From positions 6,221,658-6,285,657 of the forward strand of contig JABACO010000009.1 of assembly GCA_013339895.1 (NCBI GenBank): 64,000 nt of DNA, in the 5' to 3' direction. The DNA is from Ephydatia muelleri. Taxonomy: Eukaryota; Porifera; Demospongiae; Spongillida; Spongillidae. Both the position numbers and the translations under genes were made by a program. The notes beneath the pieces are model-generated. The model was not told the DNA's origin and did not search any database. It worked only from the letters and a program-made list of their open reading frames with translations. Positions 35,701 to 47,600 of this stretch are shown here, piece by piece (the first letter of the stretch is position 1; every line of letters begins with the position of its first letter).

Positions 35701-36439
35701 CTTTATCTTCGGTCCCTTTTTAAATTCTCTGGTGGTGTGTGGTTGATTACCAGTGTGAAGCAAACATGGATAGTAATTGACATTAGTTTCAAGGGAAAGA
35801 ATTACTTTTCTACCCTCCTTTTGATTCTGTACCTTCTGAGTATATGTGAACAGCCAAAAGGGAGGGGGGGGGGGGGGGGGGGGGGAACAAAAGCTTATTG
35901 GGGGAGGGTGTCTCTTCTCTGCGGCCCCAAATGTCAACTTTTATTGATTGTCAGATTAAGATGTTCCCTCAATATTTCCTCAATTAAAGAAGGTGATATT
36001 ATGTATGCTTACATTTATGTGAAAGCCTTGGTGCTCCTTCCTTTGCATGGACATCAGTCCCAGCTAAATTAGTCTGATACTGAGCTGATTGAGAATCATA
36101 TTAGTTTCATTGCCTACTTCTTAATGGCAGGTAAGATTTAATGGATGGATGGGTGGCAGGGACCCCATCCACCATTTTAAGAATTTTGAGAATGGTAACA
36201 TTTTCCTTCTCCCCCCATCGAACAACCACTTTATTTTGTTATGTATTGTATCTTCAAGAGTGCAGTGTAACTACCATTTCTCTTCCTTGTATCTCAGTGC
36301 TTTGAAACCGTCGTTAGTGGAGCGGAAGAAGCACCGTGGTTGCTGCATACTGCTGTCTCTCATTTCATTTGGATGCTGTGTTGTTGTTGGCCTCTCCATC
36401 GGACTGGGTCTTGCATGTGGAAAATTTCATAAATGTTGA
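32798..36439 (+). CDS. Two-exon gene for a 67-residue single-pass membrane protein
   Basis: Exon 1 is 32798-32859 (ATG to AATGA, donor GTAAGT, phase 2). Exon 2 is 36298-36439 (acceptor TTGTATCTCAG). The split codon GA+T restores Asp, and the joined frame is open to TGA. The product starts MYPSNEDIIERQPLLPPK, carrying an acidic dileucine signal (ERQPLL) of the kind that directs proteins to endosomes and lysosomes. A basic stretch ERKKHR precedes one hydrophobic segment of about 25 residues with five Cys. The predicted orientation is cytoplasmic N-terminus (type II). The 3.4-kb intron holds two minisatellites and poly-G runs. Exon pairing rests on splice consensus and phase; an extra internal exon cannot be excluded. 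No family recognised. Confidence 0.6.
33600..34320 (-). other. Possible minus-strand exon(s) inside the intron
   Basis: A block at 34313-34056 follows a TTTTCAG-type acceptor and reads as an 84-residue protein-like stretch (MAIDYVQTELHGNSSFACGF, GNETVTNPIDAAQQKL). No partner exon or family was identified, so this is only a candidate. Confidence 0.25.
34389..34598 (+). repeat. 27-bp minisatellite
   Basis: About eight tandem copies of a 27-bp unit beginning GGCTACTACTGTAGATTACA, one of them truncated. There are no spacers. Confidence 0.93.
34786..35004 (+). repeat. GAGGATGAGGG / GGTCACCGAG minisatellite
   Basis: Alternating modules GAGGATGAGGGG and GGTCACCGAG repeat with variable order over 220 bp. 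The plus strand is G-rich. Confidence 0.9.
35512..35533 (+). repeat. G22 homopolymer
   Basis: Uninterrupted run of 22 G in the intron of the 67-residue gene, the first of four runs of 22 or more G within 2.4 kb. Confidence 0.9.
35864..35885 (+). repeat. G22 homopolymer
   Basis: Uninterrupted run of 22 G, preceded by AAAGGGA. Confidence 0.9.
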
Positions 36440-36728
36440 CATTGTCTGCTCCCGACTTGATGTTTGTATTTGTTTTGATGTGCCTGATGATCCCCATTTT
36501 TATCACCGTGTTGTTAAAACTGGTAGCGTCAGCTTGAATGGATGTTATTTATGTGCAAGCTGCATCATTATTAAAATCCTTGGTGGGATGTACGTAGAGC
36601 TCTGCGCTGTGCAACAGTGTCATAGCCATATAAACTATACCTCGATCAGCTCTTCGCATGTAATGTAATCTGTTCGGACACTTCCGTTTTTTTTTTGTTT
36701 GGGCACGTGGCGTATATATAATACAACT

Positions 36729-37657
36729 ATGTTGCAAGTGAAACGCGAATTACGGAGAGCCAAGTTGTTTGAAATACAGAAGTTAACCAAAAGGGCCAGA
36801 GCGCTCGAAGCAAAGCGGTAAGGGACTACTTGCCCATAGCTAGTTTAGACATTGTGACTTTTTAGCGAGTGAAGCAAAATACGCCACGAGTACTAGTGTT
36901 TCACGGTGTGCTGTCAAACTTGCGCATAATTTATGGATTGGGGCTTGTACATTGTGCGTAGGAAGCTACCCAATGCACGTAGGCGCACGCACAAACACGT
37001 GCACACGCGTACTGGGTACTAGTACTCTTGAACGTGCACACTAACCACTCACGCACACATGCATGCACACGCACGTACACTAACACACGTACACACAGTG
37101 CACACCATAGAACATAATTTTGTTAAGCAGTGCACCAGGATTAGGTTTACACACACACACACAGTGCACACCACAGAACATGCACCAGGATTAAGATTAG
37201 CACAATCAGATGCTTGGAACATACATACTGTGTAGTTGCGTGCTATGTAAAACTTGCATTGGTGCAAAGTAAGCACACCATTTTTCATGCAGTTTTAACT
37301 TACTCCCACACTTCAATGGGCACATGTCATTCCCGTGTTAACCATCATGAAGTGAAGTGTTTCTTGCACTAGCCTATTATTATGACATTCTGGTCATCTC
37401 AATCACAGAGGTAGTGAAACGCAAGTGCTGAAAAATAAGAGAAAGGCACAGCGATGCCTGGAAGAGCTGGAGCATATCAAGGTGGTTAAGGCACATTCTC
37501 TGTTAGTTGGAAAAGGAGTTAGTTCAAGTGTGATTGGACTCCACATCCCAGTGCTGCTGCAGCATTGTTTACAGTAGTATGTAACCAGGGAGGGAACTTG
37601 TGGGGATAATTTGAAGGGTCAAGTGTGGATGTTGAGAATTAGAGGAGGGGAAACAAA

Positions 37658-37688
<31 letters not shown>

Positions 37689-40600
37689 AGGGAAACAAGG
37701 GGGTAGTGTTATGAAAAGTACAGAAATGCGTAAACACAATGTACTGCATTCATGCTGACAAACATATCCTTTTATAGTGAACACAAAGTGTTTGTCTTGA
37801 TTATGATAAACTGGTACAATTGACTTATGAGGCCATGTGACGTATACATTAGCTCCTGAAATACATAAGGGGGGGGGGGGGGGGGGGGGGGTCTTACAAC
37901 CTTTGGCCTTTATGCCTATATTTAATGATAGGGAATTGCAGCTCTAAAGTCATGTCCTAAGAATTACGAAATTTTTAATACATCATTTTCTATGTGTGCA
38001 TAAGAACATGCAGCTTTGCTTTCAGTGTGTCAATTTACTGTTAACTAGATGTAAGTTTATATCCCCCATAAATTAATTTGTCATCATAATCATTTTCTAA
38101 ACATTTGCTTTGTTTCCGAGGAAGTTGTATCATCCTGGCAACTCAATTAATAGCGTAATTGTTTTGTTTTTTTTTCTTTGGGAGTTTCCATTGCGCGTGC
38201 ACCAATGTCTTCGATGTAATGTAGTCATGATCACCTATTTTTCTCTGCAGGAGTTTGATCTGTCTGAGCTGGCCGCAGAGGCACTCAAAGGTGGTGTTGC
38301 AGTGAACAGTAAGGTTGAGCACATGTTTTGTTTGTTTGCAGACATCGTGGGTGTGCATGCCACACACTAGACAACGCTAAGTGATATGATGCTGTATTCG
38401 CTGTCTTAAAGGTCAGTTTTCCTTTTGTGACCTTTTTCGATGTGGTAACCCACAGGTACATAACACACTAATCATAAACATTTTGTTTTGATTAGTTGCT
38501 TTAGTGGCCAATAACACTACACATAGTGCAGCTCCCAAATGACAAAGTATCAACAACTAATGAAACGAATAACAAGAGCTTGAAAGACCCCAGCCCGAAG
38601 GAATATGTTTGTACAGTGTGCATGAAATTTAGATGGGACACTACCATCACACGCTTGCAACATATGAAAGGAGGAGTTTCTGTGTAAGAGGAACTTGCAA
38701 TACATGTACTTCATTTCAACCGGCTAAGTGGCTGACAAATTTTGAATAGTCTCGTACCCAGACACATGCTACCACAGCAAATGAATTACATCTTGCAACG
38801 TGGAAGTAGGGTGTGGAGAAAATGGAATGTCATTATTAACATTTAGTCATACCACTGTCACATGCGGTGGGTAATTAAAGCAATGGAATAGACAATACAC
38901 CTTCCCATATGCTTTGCATGAGATGCTTTTGGCTATTTAATAATTTTTTTTCAATTAAAGCAGGAGCTAGATTTGCCAAGGCTGAGTGAGGTCTGATAAT
39001 TATTGGTTCAGCTGCTGTCTTACTTTCACCTGAGGTCATCACAAAATCTTGATGGCCTTGTAGGCACATCATGTAGTCAATTGTCACCAAGACAGGCTGG
39101 ATAAGCACATTCCTGCTAATAAAAAAATCAGCATGTCAGCAATCTGATTGTACCTAAACCATGGTGGCCATGATTTTGTCCAGAGATTCTACAGACCCTA
39201 CTTCCACGTAGCAGGCGTGGGTCTGGGTACCTTCCATGTAGCAGTGATGTAATCCATCTGCTGCCATAGCATGGGTCTGGGTACGAGACTAAATTTGAAG
39301 TAGACCCCAGGCTTGGTAGAAAATGAAAATAAGGTTTTAGAATCACATCATATCAATTGCCAAACATACCCATGCATGACCCAAAAAGAAGGTAGTGTAG
39401 TACTCGGGTATCAAACGCACACAATCACATGTTTGCTACTTGTACTCCATTGTAGCCAAGTCTCCCACCACCCCACCACATTTCCTCAATTTCTCACTAG
39501 TCTTGGTCTTAGAAATTCTAAACACACATGTGTGAGCCATCCCAAATATCTTTCCATCATGTTAACTGGGCAGGTATCAGTCACTGTCAGTCACAACAAG
39601 GGAGGAACCCTCTCTGTACTGGTCTTTCTTACTGGAGGCCACGTGAATAACCACCATACCCTCTTCGTTAATAGTGATGTCAGAGCACTTAAGCTTCATA
39701 AGCTCATCACACCTCAGAAAGGCTATCGGGTGCATTGCCAACAGCCTGACCTCTGTCGTGGAGGGATGGCAGCCACCTGCATAGCCTCCAGCATATCGGC
39801 TGTAGGGCTCTTGACGAGTCTTGGGTTTGGCCGACACACGTCTCGGGCCACTCAATGTAGGCTGCACTGTAGGTGCTGTACCCACTGGCTCAAGCCCAGC
39901 CACTTCATGCAACCATGGCAATACGTGCACACTGCCTCATCTGCTGCAGCTTTGGACTCAGATGCTGTAGAGCCTTGACAGGGAATGTGGGTACATGTAC
40001 TTCATATCTGGCCTCGGGCCACATCTGTGGTTGTCAGAAGGGCAATAATTTTGGTACAGCCAGGGGGGGAGGGGCAACGTCCAGGTTGGGGGAGTGGGGG
40101 AACCCTGGAAGCTCCCCAACTGGGGTCTGGGGCAGAGACCCGGAAGCCAACGCAAAAACTCCTAAAACTATGCAAAAACAGCATACTGAAAACCTCCACC
40201 GGGGAAGGCCGTAAGTTCTTGACCGGGGGACGAAGATCTTTGCACGTACAGTACTACTTGTAATTTGATTTAGTTTCTTCCATGCGTCCATGAATGATAG
40301 TCATTGTGTACAATGATTCAGGGGTAATACGAGACTAGATTTTTGATTAATAGCTTCTCTTCATTCAAATTAATTCAAATCACTCATTTTTACAGTTGAG
40401 TACTGGACACCATTATCTATATAGGTGAATAAGAAATAACTAGTTTTAGTATCGTCCAAAGATCGTAATTCTATTTTCATGACGTTGCTGGCTATAGCAT
40501 GAATGTCTAATGCATCAGTTTCAACCCTATGCACACATGCAAGATCATGAGATGATTTAGTCTTCCTTGAGTCATAGTGGTTTGTAAATACTATGAGAAG

Positions 40601-43600
40601 TGCAGAAAAAGATCTATCGTTCGTGGCATTTGTTGCAGACATCACTAAAATAAGCCGGATCAATACCACTATCTGTGAAAACATCAGTGCCTTCGACATA
40701 TCTCGAAGTTGCTAATAGATATATGATAGTGTAATATGTCCTGGTTGCTTGTTTGTCAATTATGTGCCTACAGTTTCTAATTGCACTTTAAAATAGCTTG
40801 GGTCAAAGTCATTTCCATAGAAATTCAATTTCATGATCATAATTCTTCTTGTTTGCCGCATTGATCAAAAAGTGTTGTGTCATAGCCAGGTTGGTCACAT
40901 CGTTGTTTATGATAACCAAATCAAGTGCGTCAAAATAGTGAAATCAGAAATGGTCAAATACATTGACAAAGTATGATGGCTCTTCTGGAAACTTCTTAGG
41001 TCCTATTTTTTTTCTCCGTCAGACAAAACTGCTTCACCACTATCAACCCTACCAACAAAGCTTTCCACCTTTTGCCAAAAAAGTGCAAACTTTCTTGAGT
41101 TCTAATCCGTGTTATTGTCTCAATACAAAGGCTTGCCAACTCCTGTCCTTCAGCTGCTGACAAATCACTGCTCTGTAAGGCCTTGCGCAAATTGTCTTTA
41201 TGTTGCAGTACCAAATTACCAAGCATAAGAATTGAGCTCTCTCATTGTAAAGCAACACCAATTATTCGAGCTTTAATTTCTGCGTCCTTAACATTATTGC
41301 AACATACCACAAACAGTTCTTGAAGAACTGTTGTATAGTTTTCAACAATTCTTTATAGACATCAGCTCAAACGGTCCATCTTGTGGAGGCATAAAACCCT
41401 GCATCCAGTAGTTTCTAAGAGAGAGGTCACTCTTTAACTTCTGAAACAAAGCATCACGCTGAAGTGAGTACTTCAATAGTTTAGATATCTCAAAACAAGT
41501 GTCAAGAGCATCACACAGGATTGTTTTATTGAATCACCAGCAGCCAGATTTAAGGGCATGGCCACAGCAATGTGTATTAATAGCTTTCTTTTCCTAGTCA
41601 GATATTTGTTTTGCAACACCTGTTTTGGCTTCAGACAGACTACTAGCACCTGTCATAACACTGACCTCGACAATTGTGCATGTTCTAAGGAGGTGCCCAG
41701 TGTGCTGTGAGGATTGCACCACCTATTGAATCAACAACTGAATAAAAAGTCCAACAAATTCTTCCTGAGCAATCAAATCATCGTCCACATGTGTAATGAC
41801 TATCAAATCTGTTCTTTATATTGCGTGATATTTTTCTGACAATTGATAATGCCATCACCTGCAACATTTCATTTTGAATATCAGCACTGGTATACATTTG
41901 GCCTTGTTTTTTTATCCAGTCAAGAAGAGTAGGGTCATCTTCTCTAATTCTCATTACTTGTCATCTTTCCAGTTCGAATACCCAAAACTAGAGAAAGTAG
42001 TATGGCTGTCATTATGCCCACTTGAAAGCTTGCCTTCAATACAAGCATTCACATAGATGTAACACTTCGTCGTAGTGTAGCCCATTCCACGTTTTTAAAC
42101 CAAGCGGCTTGAAAGGATCACGTTTTCGGGGATAATCGGCCATAATATTGTTTTGGGAAAGCTTGCAATGATGGCTGATTTGACGCTAACATTATCTCCG
42201 TAGCGTTATGCAACTCATGCTTGAACTCTATGCTAACTGTCACACGGCTGACTCTAATTAATGTATATGTAGAGAGTTGGTTGTAGGGAGTGGGTCCTTG
42301 AAATTAGGTATGGCAATGCACGACACCCTTGAGGCTCCAGGGTATTTCTTTGTTGTGGCATCATCTTCTTGCTTTGCAGAACGGTGGCTGGTGTACGCTG
42401 TTACTCAGGGTCTCCCAGATCCTTTAGCAAAAGGCACACCTGCTGGCATCAAACTTAAATTAAAAAAATAGGCTTGCTATAGAAATTGCCCACAACCCTA
42501 GACGTAGTTATTTCCTGTCACTGTCAACACGCAACTGTTGACACAGCCTAGATGGCGCAACACCTGGTGCAAAGGAAATGCCAAGTCCTTATGCCACAAA
42601 ATAAACCTATGCATAAACAGCAGTGTTAGGGAGATTCCCATGTCTGCCACAGCATGGGTGTGGCATTGTCAAAGTACACTGTCAAGAACCTTTCTGAGTA
42701 AGATCATGACAGTTCTCACAAAATATTGCATGACTACCTCAAATCCTTTTCACACTTAGCCACATTGTAGAGGTAGTAAAGATATGTTGAAACCAAGTTG
42801 TTGGGTCTCTCACCTCCAACACTTTCAAACCTTAATTGAAAATGTGACCTTTTATCATAACCTTTGTTCAAAAGGTGGGTGTTTCCACTTGTAGATTGTT
42901 GAAGGTTCAAGATTGGGGGAACTATTTTGTACAGCACACTTTTGCATCATAAGCACATTGATGCACCCACAGTGATACAATCCTTTGTTTGTTTGGTTTT
43001 TTTGGCATCACATATGAAGCATACCCGTTGTTGTGCCCTGTACATATGTTTAGGCAGCATCTCGTCATTCAGGCAACAAAAGGTGGGCATTTGGGCAAAG
43101 ATAGTGCTATCCGTTAACGATATACATGGCTAGCTGTAGAATCGCTATGCGAATAGGATATGAATATTTAGTTCTCAGGTTTGGATACACACTTGCACAC
43201 ACAAAGCATCAGCAACATGTTTATAAGCAACATGTCGTCTGTTTCTAAGATCTACAATGGCCTATTATTGGTAAGGAATAACTACACTATCATAAAGGAT
43301 CCCAACACTGTATGTCATATATCTATGTTAGGGTATGATAATAGTCATGTCATGGTGTTGTGTGGCACATGTGTCTTCTTGGCGTGTTAGAAAGCATGAA
43401 GGTGATTTGATCTTTGCCATGCTTACAGCCACCAGATGATCTTCGGGAACGGGCTAGATGGAGACTACTTTCATCCAAAAGTCTGAAGGGAGTGGTTTCT
43501 AAAGTACAGCTGAACAGGGCAAAGAACCTTGTACGTGGCTACAAGACTGCTGCGGGGAGTGTTGGTAGTGGCGACGCTAGAGGTGGCAATGGATCTGGTA

Positions 43601-44581
43601 GTGATGCTGGAGAGGTAGTGTCATAGCTGATGCAGCAGTGGATGATGGTGAAGGCAGTGATGATGGTAGTGTGGATCATGTCAGAGGCAGTGATGATGAT
43701 GGTGGAGGTGGCAGATATGACAGTGGCGGTGGTGATAGTGGGGAAGAGGGTGCTGACGACGATGGTGCATTGTCATGTGACGACATAGACCTTGATAGCA
43801 GCACGGACGGATTAGGGGCAAGTGAGATCCAACAAGCAGGGAGGTTGGCCTTGCACAGCAGTGAAGAGAGTGATCAGGATGATTATCAAACATCAGTAAC
43901 TGCTGCATCGTCTAACTCTACTGGTGGAAAACTATCCCGTACAAAAAAATTGATGTTGACTGCTCCAAAGACAAAAGAGTTGGCAGTGGTGCAGATAAAA
44001 AGCAGGGTCAGAAATTGGCTGGGAGGAAAACTATCGCCGTCAAAGATGGTTCTTCTTCTGGCAGGAGACCAAAAGCAAATTCATTGTTTGTAAGCACATT
44101 GCGTGAAAGACGGACACAGAAACAGGTATGTACTGTAGTTGTGTTAGTGTGATAGCATTTGGAATGGCATGATCATGCAACATGTTTTGTGCGTACTAAT
44201 ATTTTTTGTCATCTAGGAGGGTAACAGTGTGGTGTCAAATAAGTGGGAAATTGCTTTGCATACTTCAAATTTAACTTAGTTAGATTCTTGTACATATCAG
44301 TGTGTACAGTGCATAAATTAATCGAATAATAGTTAACATTCAATTAATTGTCAGTGTAACTGTTAAACAAACAGCCATTAATGAATTTGAACAATTAGAA
44401 CAAGTGAGTTTGGAAAATGTGCAAAACAATCTTCTACTTAGATTAATTTGCTGATTTCTAGTTTTTACAGTCCTGGTCACGTAAGTAAATAATACTGACT
44501 CCAGCAAAGTTAATTAAGGCGAAATCATGGCCAAATAAATTACTTATCCCTTCTTTTGTAGTGTGGTGGTGGTGGTGGTGG

Positions 44582-44667
<86 letters not shown>

Positions 44668-47600
44668 CTAACACTCGTTACTGATATTTGAAGCAAATTT
44701 AGGAGTAAAGAAATTGTCACCTCACATCGAAGTGCCTCACGTTATATTGGATGTCTTATTCTGTGCAGCGTTCCAAGAAGTTGTCAGCTCACAAGAAATC
44801 AAACAGACTTGGCCAGAGAGCACGAAGAAGGTAATCGGAGTATTTTGAATGCTATATAATGTAGAGATTGTGTCACATAAACAGGATGTGGGAGGACCTA
44901 CATGGGACCTCTGCAAAACATCTAATTAACCAGTCGGCTGAGGGAAAGACTGTGAAGGGTGGCATCAGGAAAACTCATCGTCCAGGTATACTTTGTGGCC
45001 AGATTTGGTGTTGGCTAATCAGAGCTATAGTTTGAAACAATGCAAATTGTTTTAATTCTGTGGGGAAAGGGCAAAAAAGCCAAATCTCAAAATAGGAAAA
45101 GGTGGGAGTCCACCCCCTGCACCTTACCTGCCTATTCCACACCCACCTTTGACTTGTGCTTCAATTTTACTTCAAATTTTACTTTAATTAACCACTGCCT
45201 TACTTGTACCAGATTGCAATAGACTTGATCCAAACACGCTAGCCTAGCCAATCAGACATGTACCATATCTGTAAAGAGCAATGATAAACAGCATATTGGA
45301 GTCAACAGATGATTAGTGGTTTTTGTCATAATAGCTCTACAGAGAACCTATGTTATAGGGATTCAACGTGGGCTGGAAGTTACCAAACCAATACAACTTT
45401 AGTCATAGATTTGAGTGCCCTGGTATTGTGGTTTACAACTGAAGTCACAAATCTGGCATGTTGTTACTAGTAATTATATTTATGCTGGCTTTCACAACTT
45501 CATGAGGCCAATTATGTACACTGATAAGATGCCCAGAATATTATGATGATGCATGTATGTATAAGGGTGTAACATGGGTAGAATTCACTGTGTAGCAGAG
45601 ATAAATCTGTTCAATAGCACCTACAACTCGTCGTACTCTACACGTACACGTAAATGTTAATCCACGTGATTATGATATAATGCGGGGGGTAAAGGGAAAT
45701 ATTAATGACACAGTCTGGGATATGTCATTAAACAGTATTCAAATAACCAAGCTACTAGGTAGTAGATGAATGGTATATGGTTTTAAGGGTATTCTATAAG
45801 GCGATATGAATTAAGTGAGATGCACTGTAATAGAGTTCATAACCTCATTACTCACTGTGGCTCACAAGCTGAGATATTATGTGTTTAGTTGTTTACTTTT
45901 GTGGTCAAAACATTAGCGTCAAAAGTATATGTCTTGGGAGTTTAATATTTTACTAACATATATAAGTCCATGAGGGCAAATAGATTCAGAAAGATCACGA
46001 GAATTTGAAACATGGGTGATGACTGACATGGCATGACCCAGCCACGTGTCTCAAACAGATCTTTCAAGAGGGATCAATTGAAGCAGATGAGGCCATGCCG
46101 TGTCTAGTATAAGCTCACACTGTAGTCGCAGACATGAAGTGTACATAGTCTATGGAGATGGTGATGTCTCTCTCCACACTGAAATGTCTTGGACTTCTCG
46201 ATAGCTGGAGGCCATCTTTAATCCAAAGTATGTCCAATAGAGAGAGGCTGAATCCTGGGTCAAATCCTTCGCAGGTTGATGAATTCACTGCTTCTTAGGT
46301 ACCCAAAGAATCTGAGTTTGATGGCATCTTTCAACATCAGGCAATCATGCTTACTCACGTGATCAGCATTCAATTTATCAAGAAGGTGTTCCAGCATAGT
46401 GATGCTGATGGGAAGCCACCTGGGTCTGAGCTTCAACAGCCCAGCTTTCAACAATCCCACACTCAAAGTGGCTTTCCAGCTCCAGCTCATCTTGCTGGGA
46501 CACCACATACAGCACCACTCACCAGTAAGGGATTTACATACGCTATAAGATGGGCATTATTTGTTTACTGTGAGTTATCTGTGAGTCTCAGATAGTATCT
46601 ATTGCTATGAGTACAACTCACAAACAACAAGCAGGAAACCAATATCCCCATGTTATAGCATGTGCATTAAATAATTATTTATTTTACCTTTCTCGTGAGC
46701 TGTGCTGTAGACTCAAATGTTGTGTACCTGCAATGTCTTGCTAAGATATGCAACGAAAAGTGCTAGTGTGAGCTCTTGCCGCTGGATGGACCATAAAGGG
46801 GACCTCTAGCCAGTCTCTTCAAAACCAAACACCCCTCAAAACGCCAAATCCAGGGGAATTGGATGCACCAGTGAACAGCTCCGTTGTATCAGCGTCAATC
46901 CAGCTTGGTACAGTGATCTTATGCTGTTCCACGCTGGAAGGAAGCTGTCCCTCTACTGGATTGTGCACCTTTGGACATTTAGGCTAATGTAATTGCTTGA
47001 ACCAATCAGCGTTAAATGCTGCTTTTCACCAATGTGTAGTCATATCTTGCAGCAGGCTTATTACAGTCTTGGATCAAGCCTGTAACAGAACGTTCCACCG
47101 GAACAATAATAATTCTGTATTCCTATATTTTTCACAATCTTATATTTATACAATTACACAGTTTCTGCATTATTCCACCTCCAAACAGTTTTGATCGTAC
47201 AAGACTGCTTCAGTATTCTAAATTTGTGTTGTTTTGTGGTCGTTAATTTGTGTCACACTCAAGTTAGATCAAGTTTGGATTGTTGCATACACACACCAAT
47301 TTCAAACTTGCTTGTTTTCCTTGTATTCTATCCAGAAGTGTTCCACATATGATGTAATCATCTGCCAGATTCACAAATTTTCAGTGGTGCTCTATCAGCT
47401 GCACCCTCAAATATTCACTTACACATTCATTCAGCTATTCTGATCACCACATACTTGTCTGACATTTTTTGGTCCCGCATTCCTAACTAAAATGTTATTA
47501 TAGCTTTAACACCGGATCGGTGAAAATTGAATACCTTTTCTGTTGAACTCAACTTTAGGAAAATTAGTCGGAAAAGCGACAGTTGTTGGGAAAAGTACGT

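Noticed and set aside
39313-39978. 221-codon plus-strand ORF
   Set aside because: Antisense to the tyrosine-recombinase fragment; the protein-like motifs are on the minus strand.
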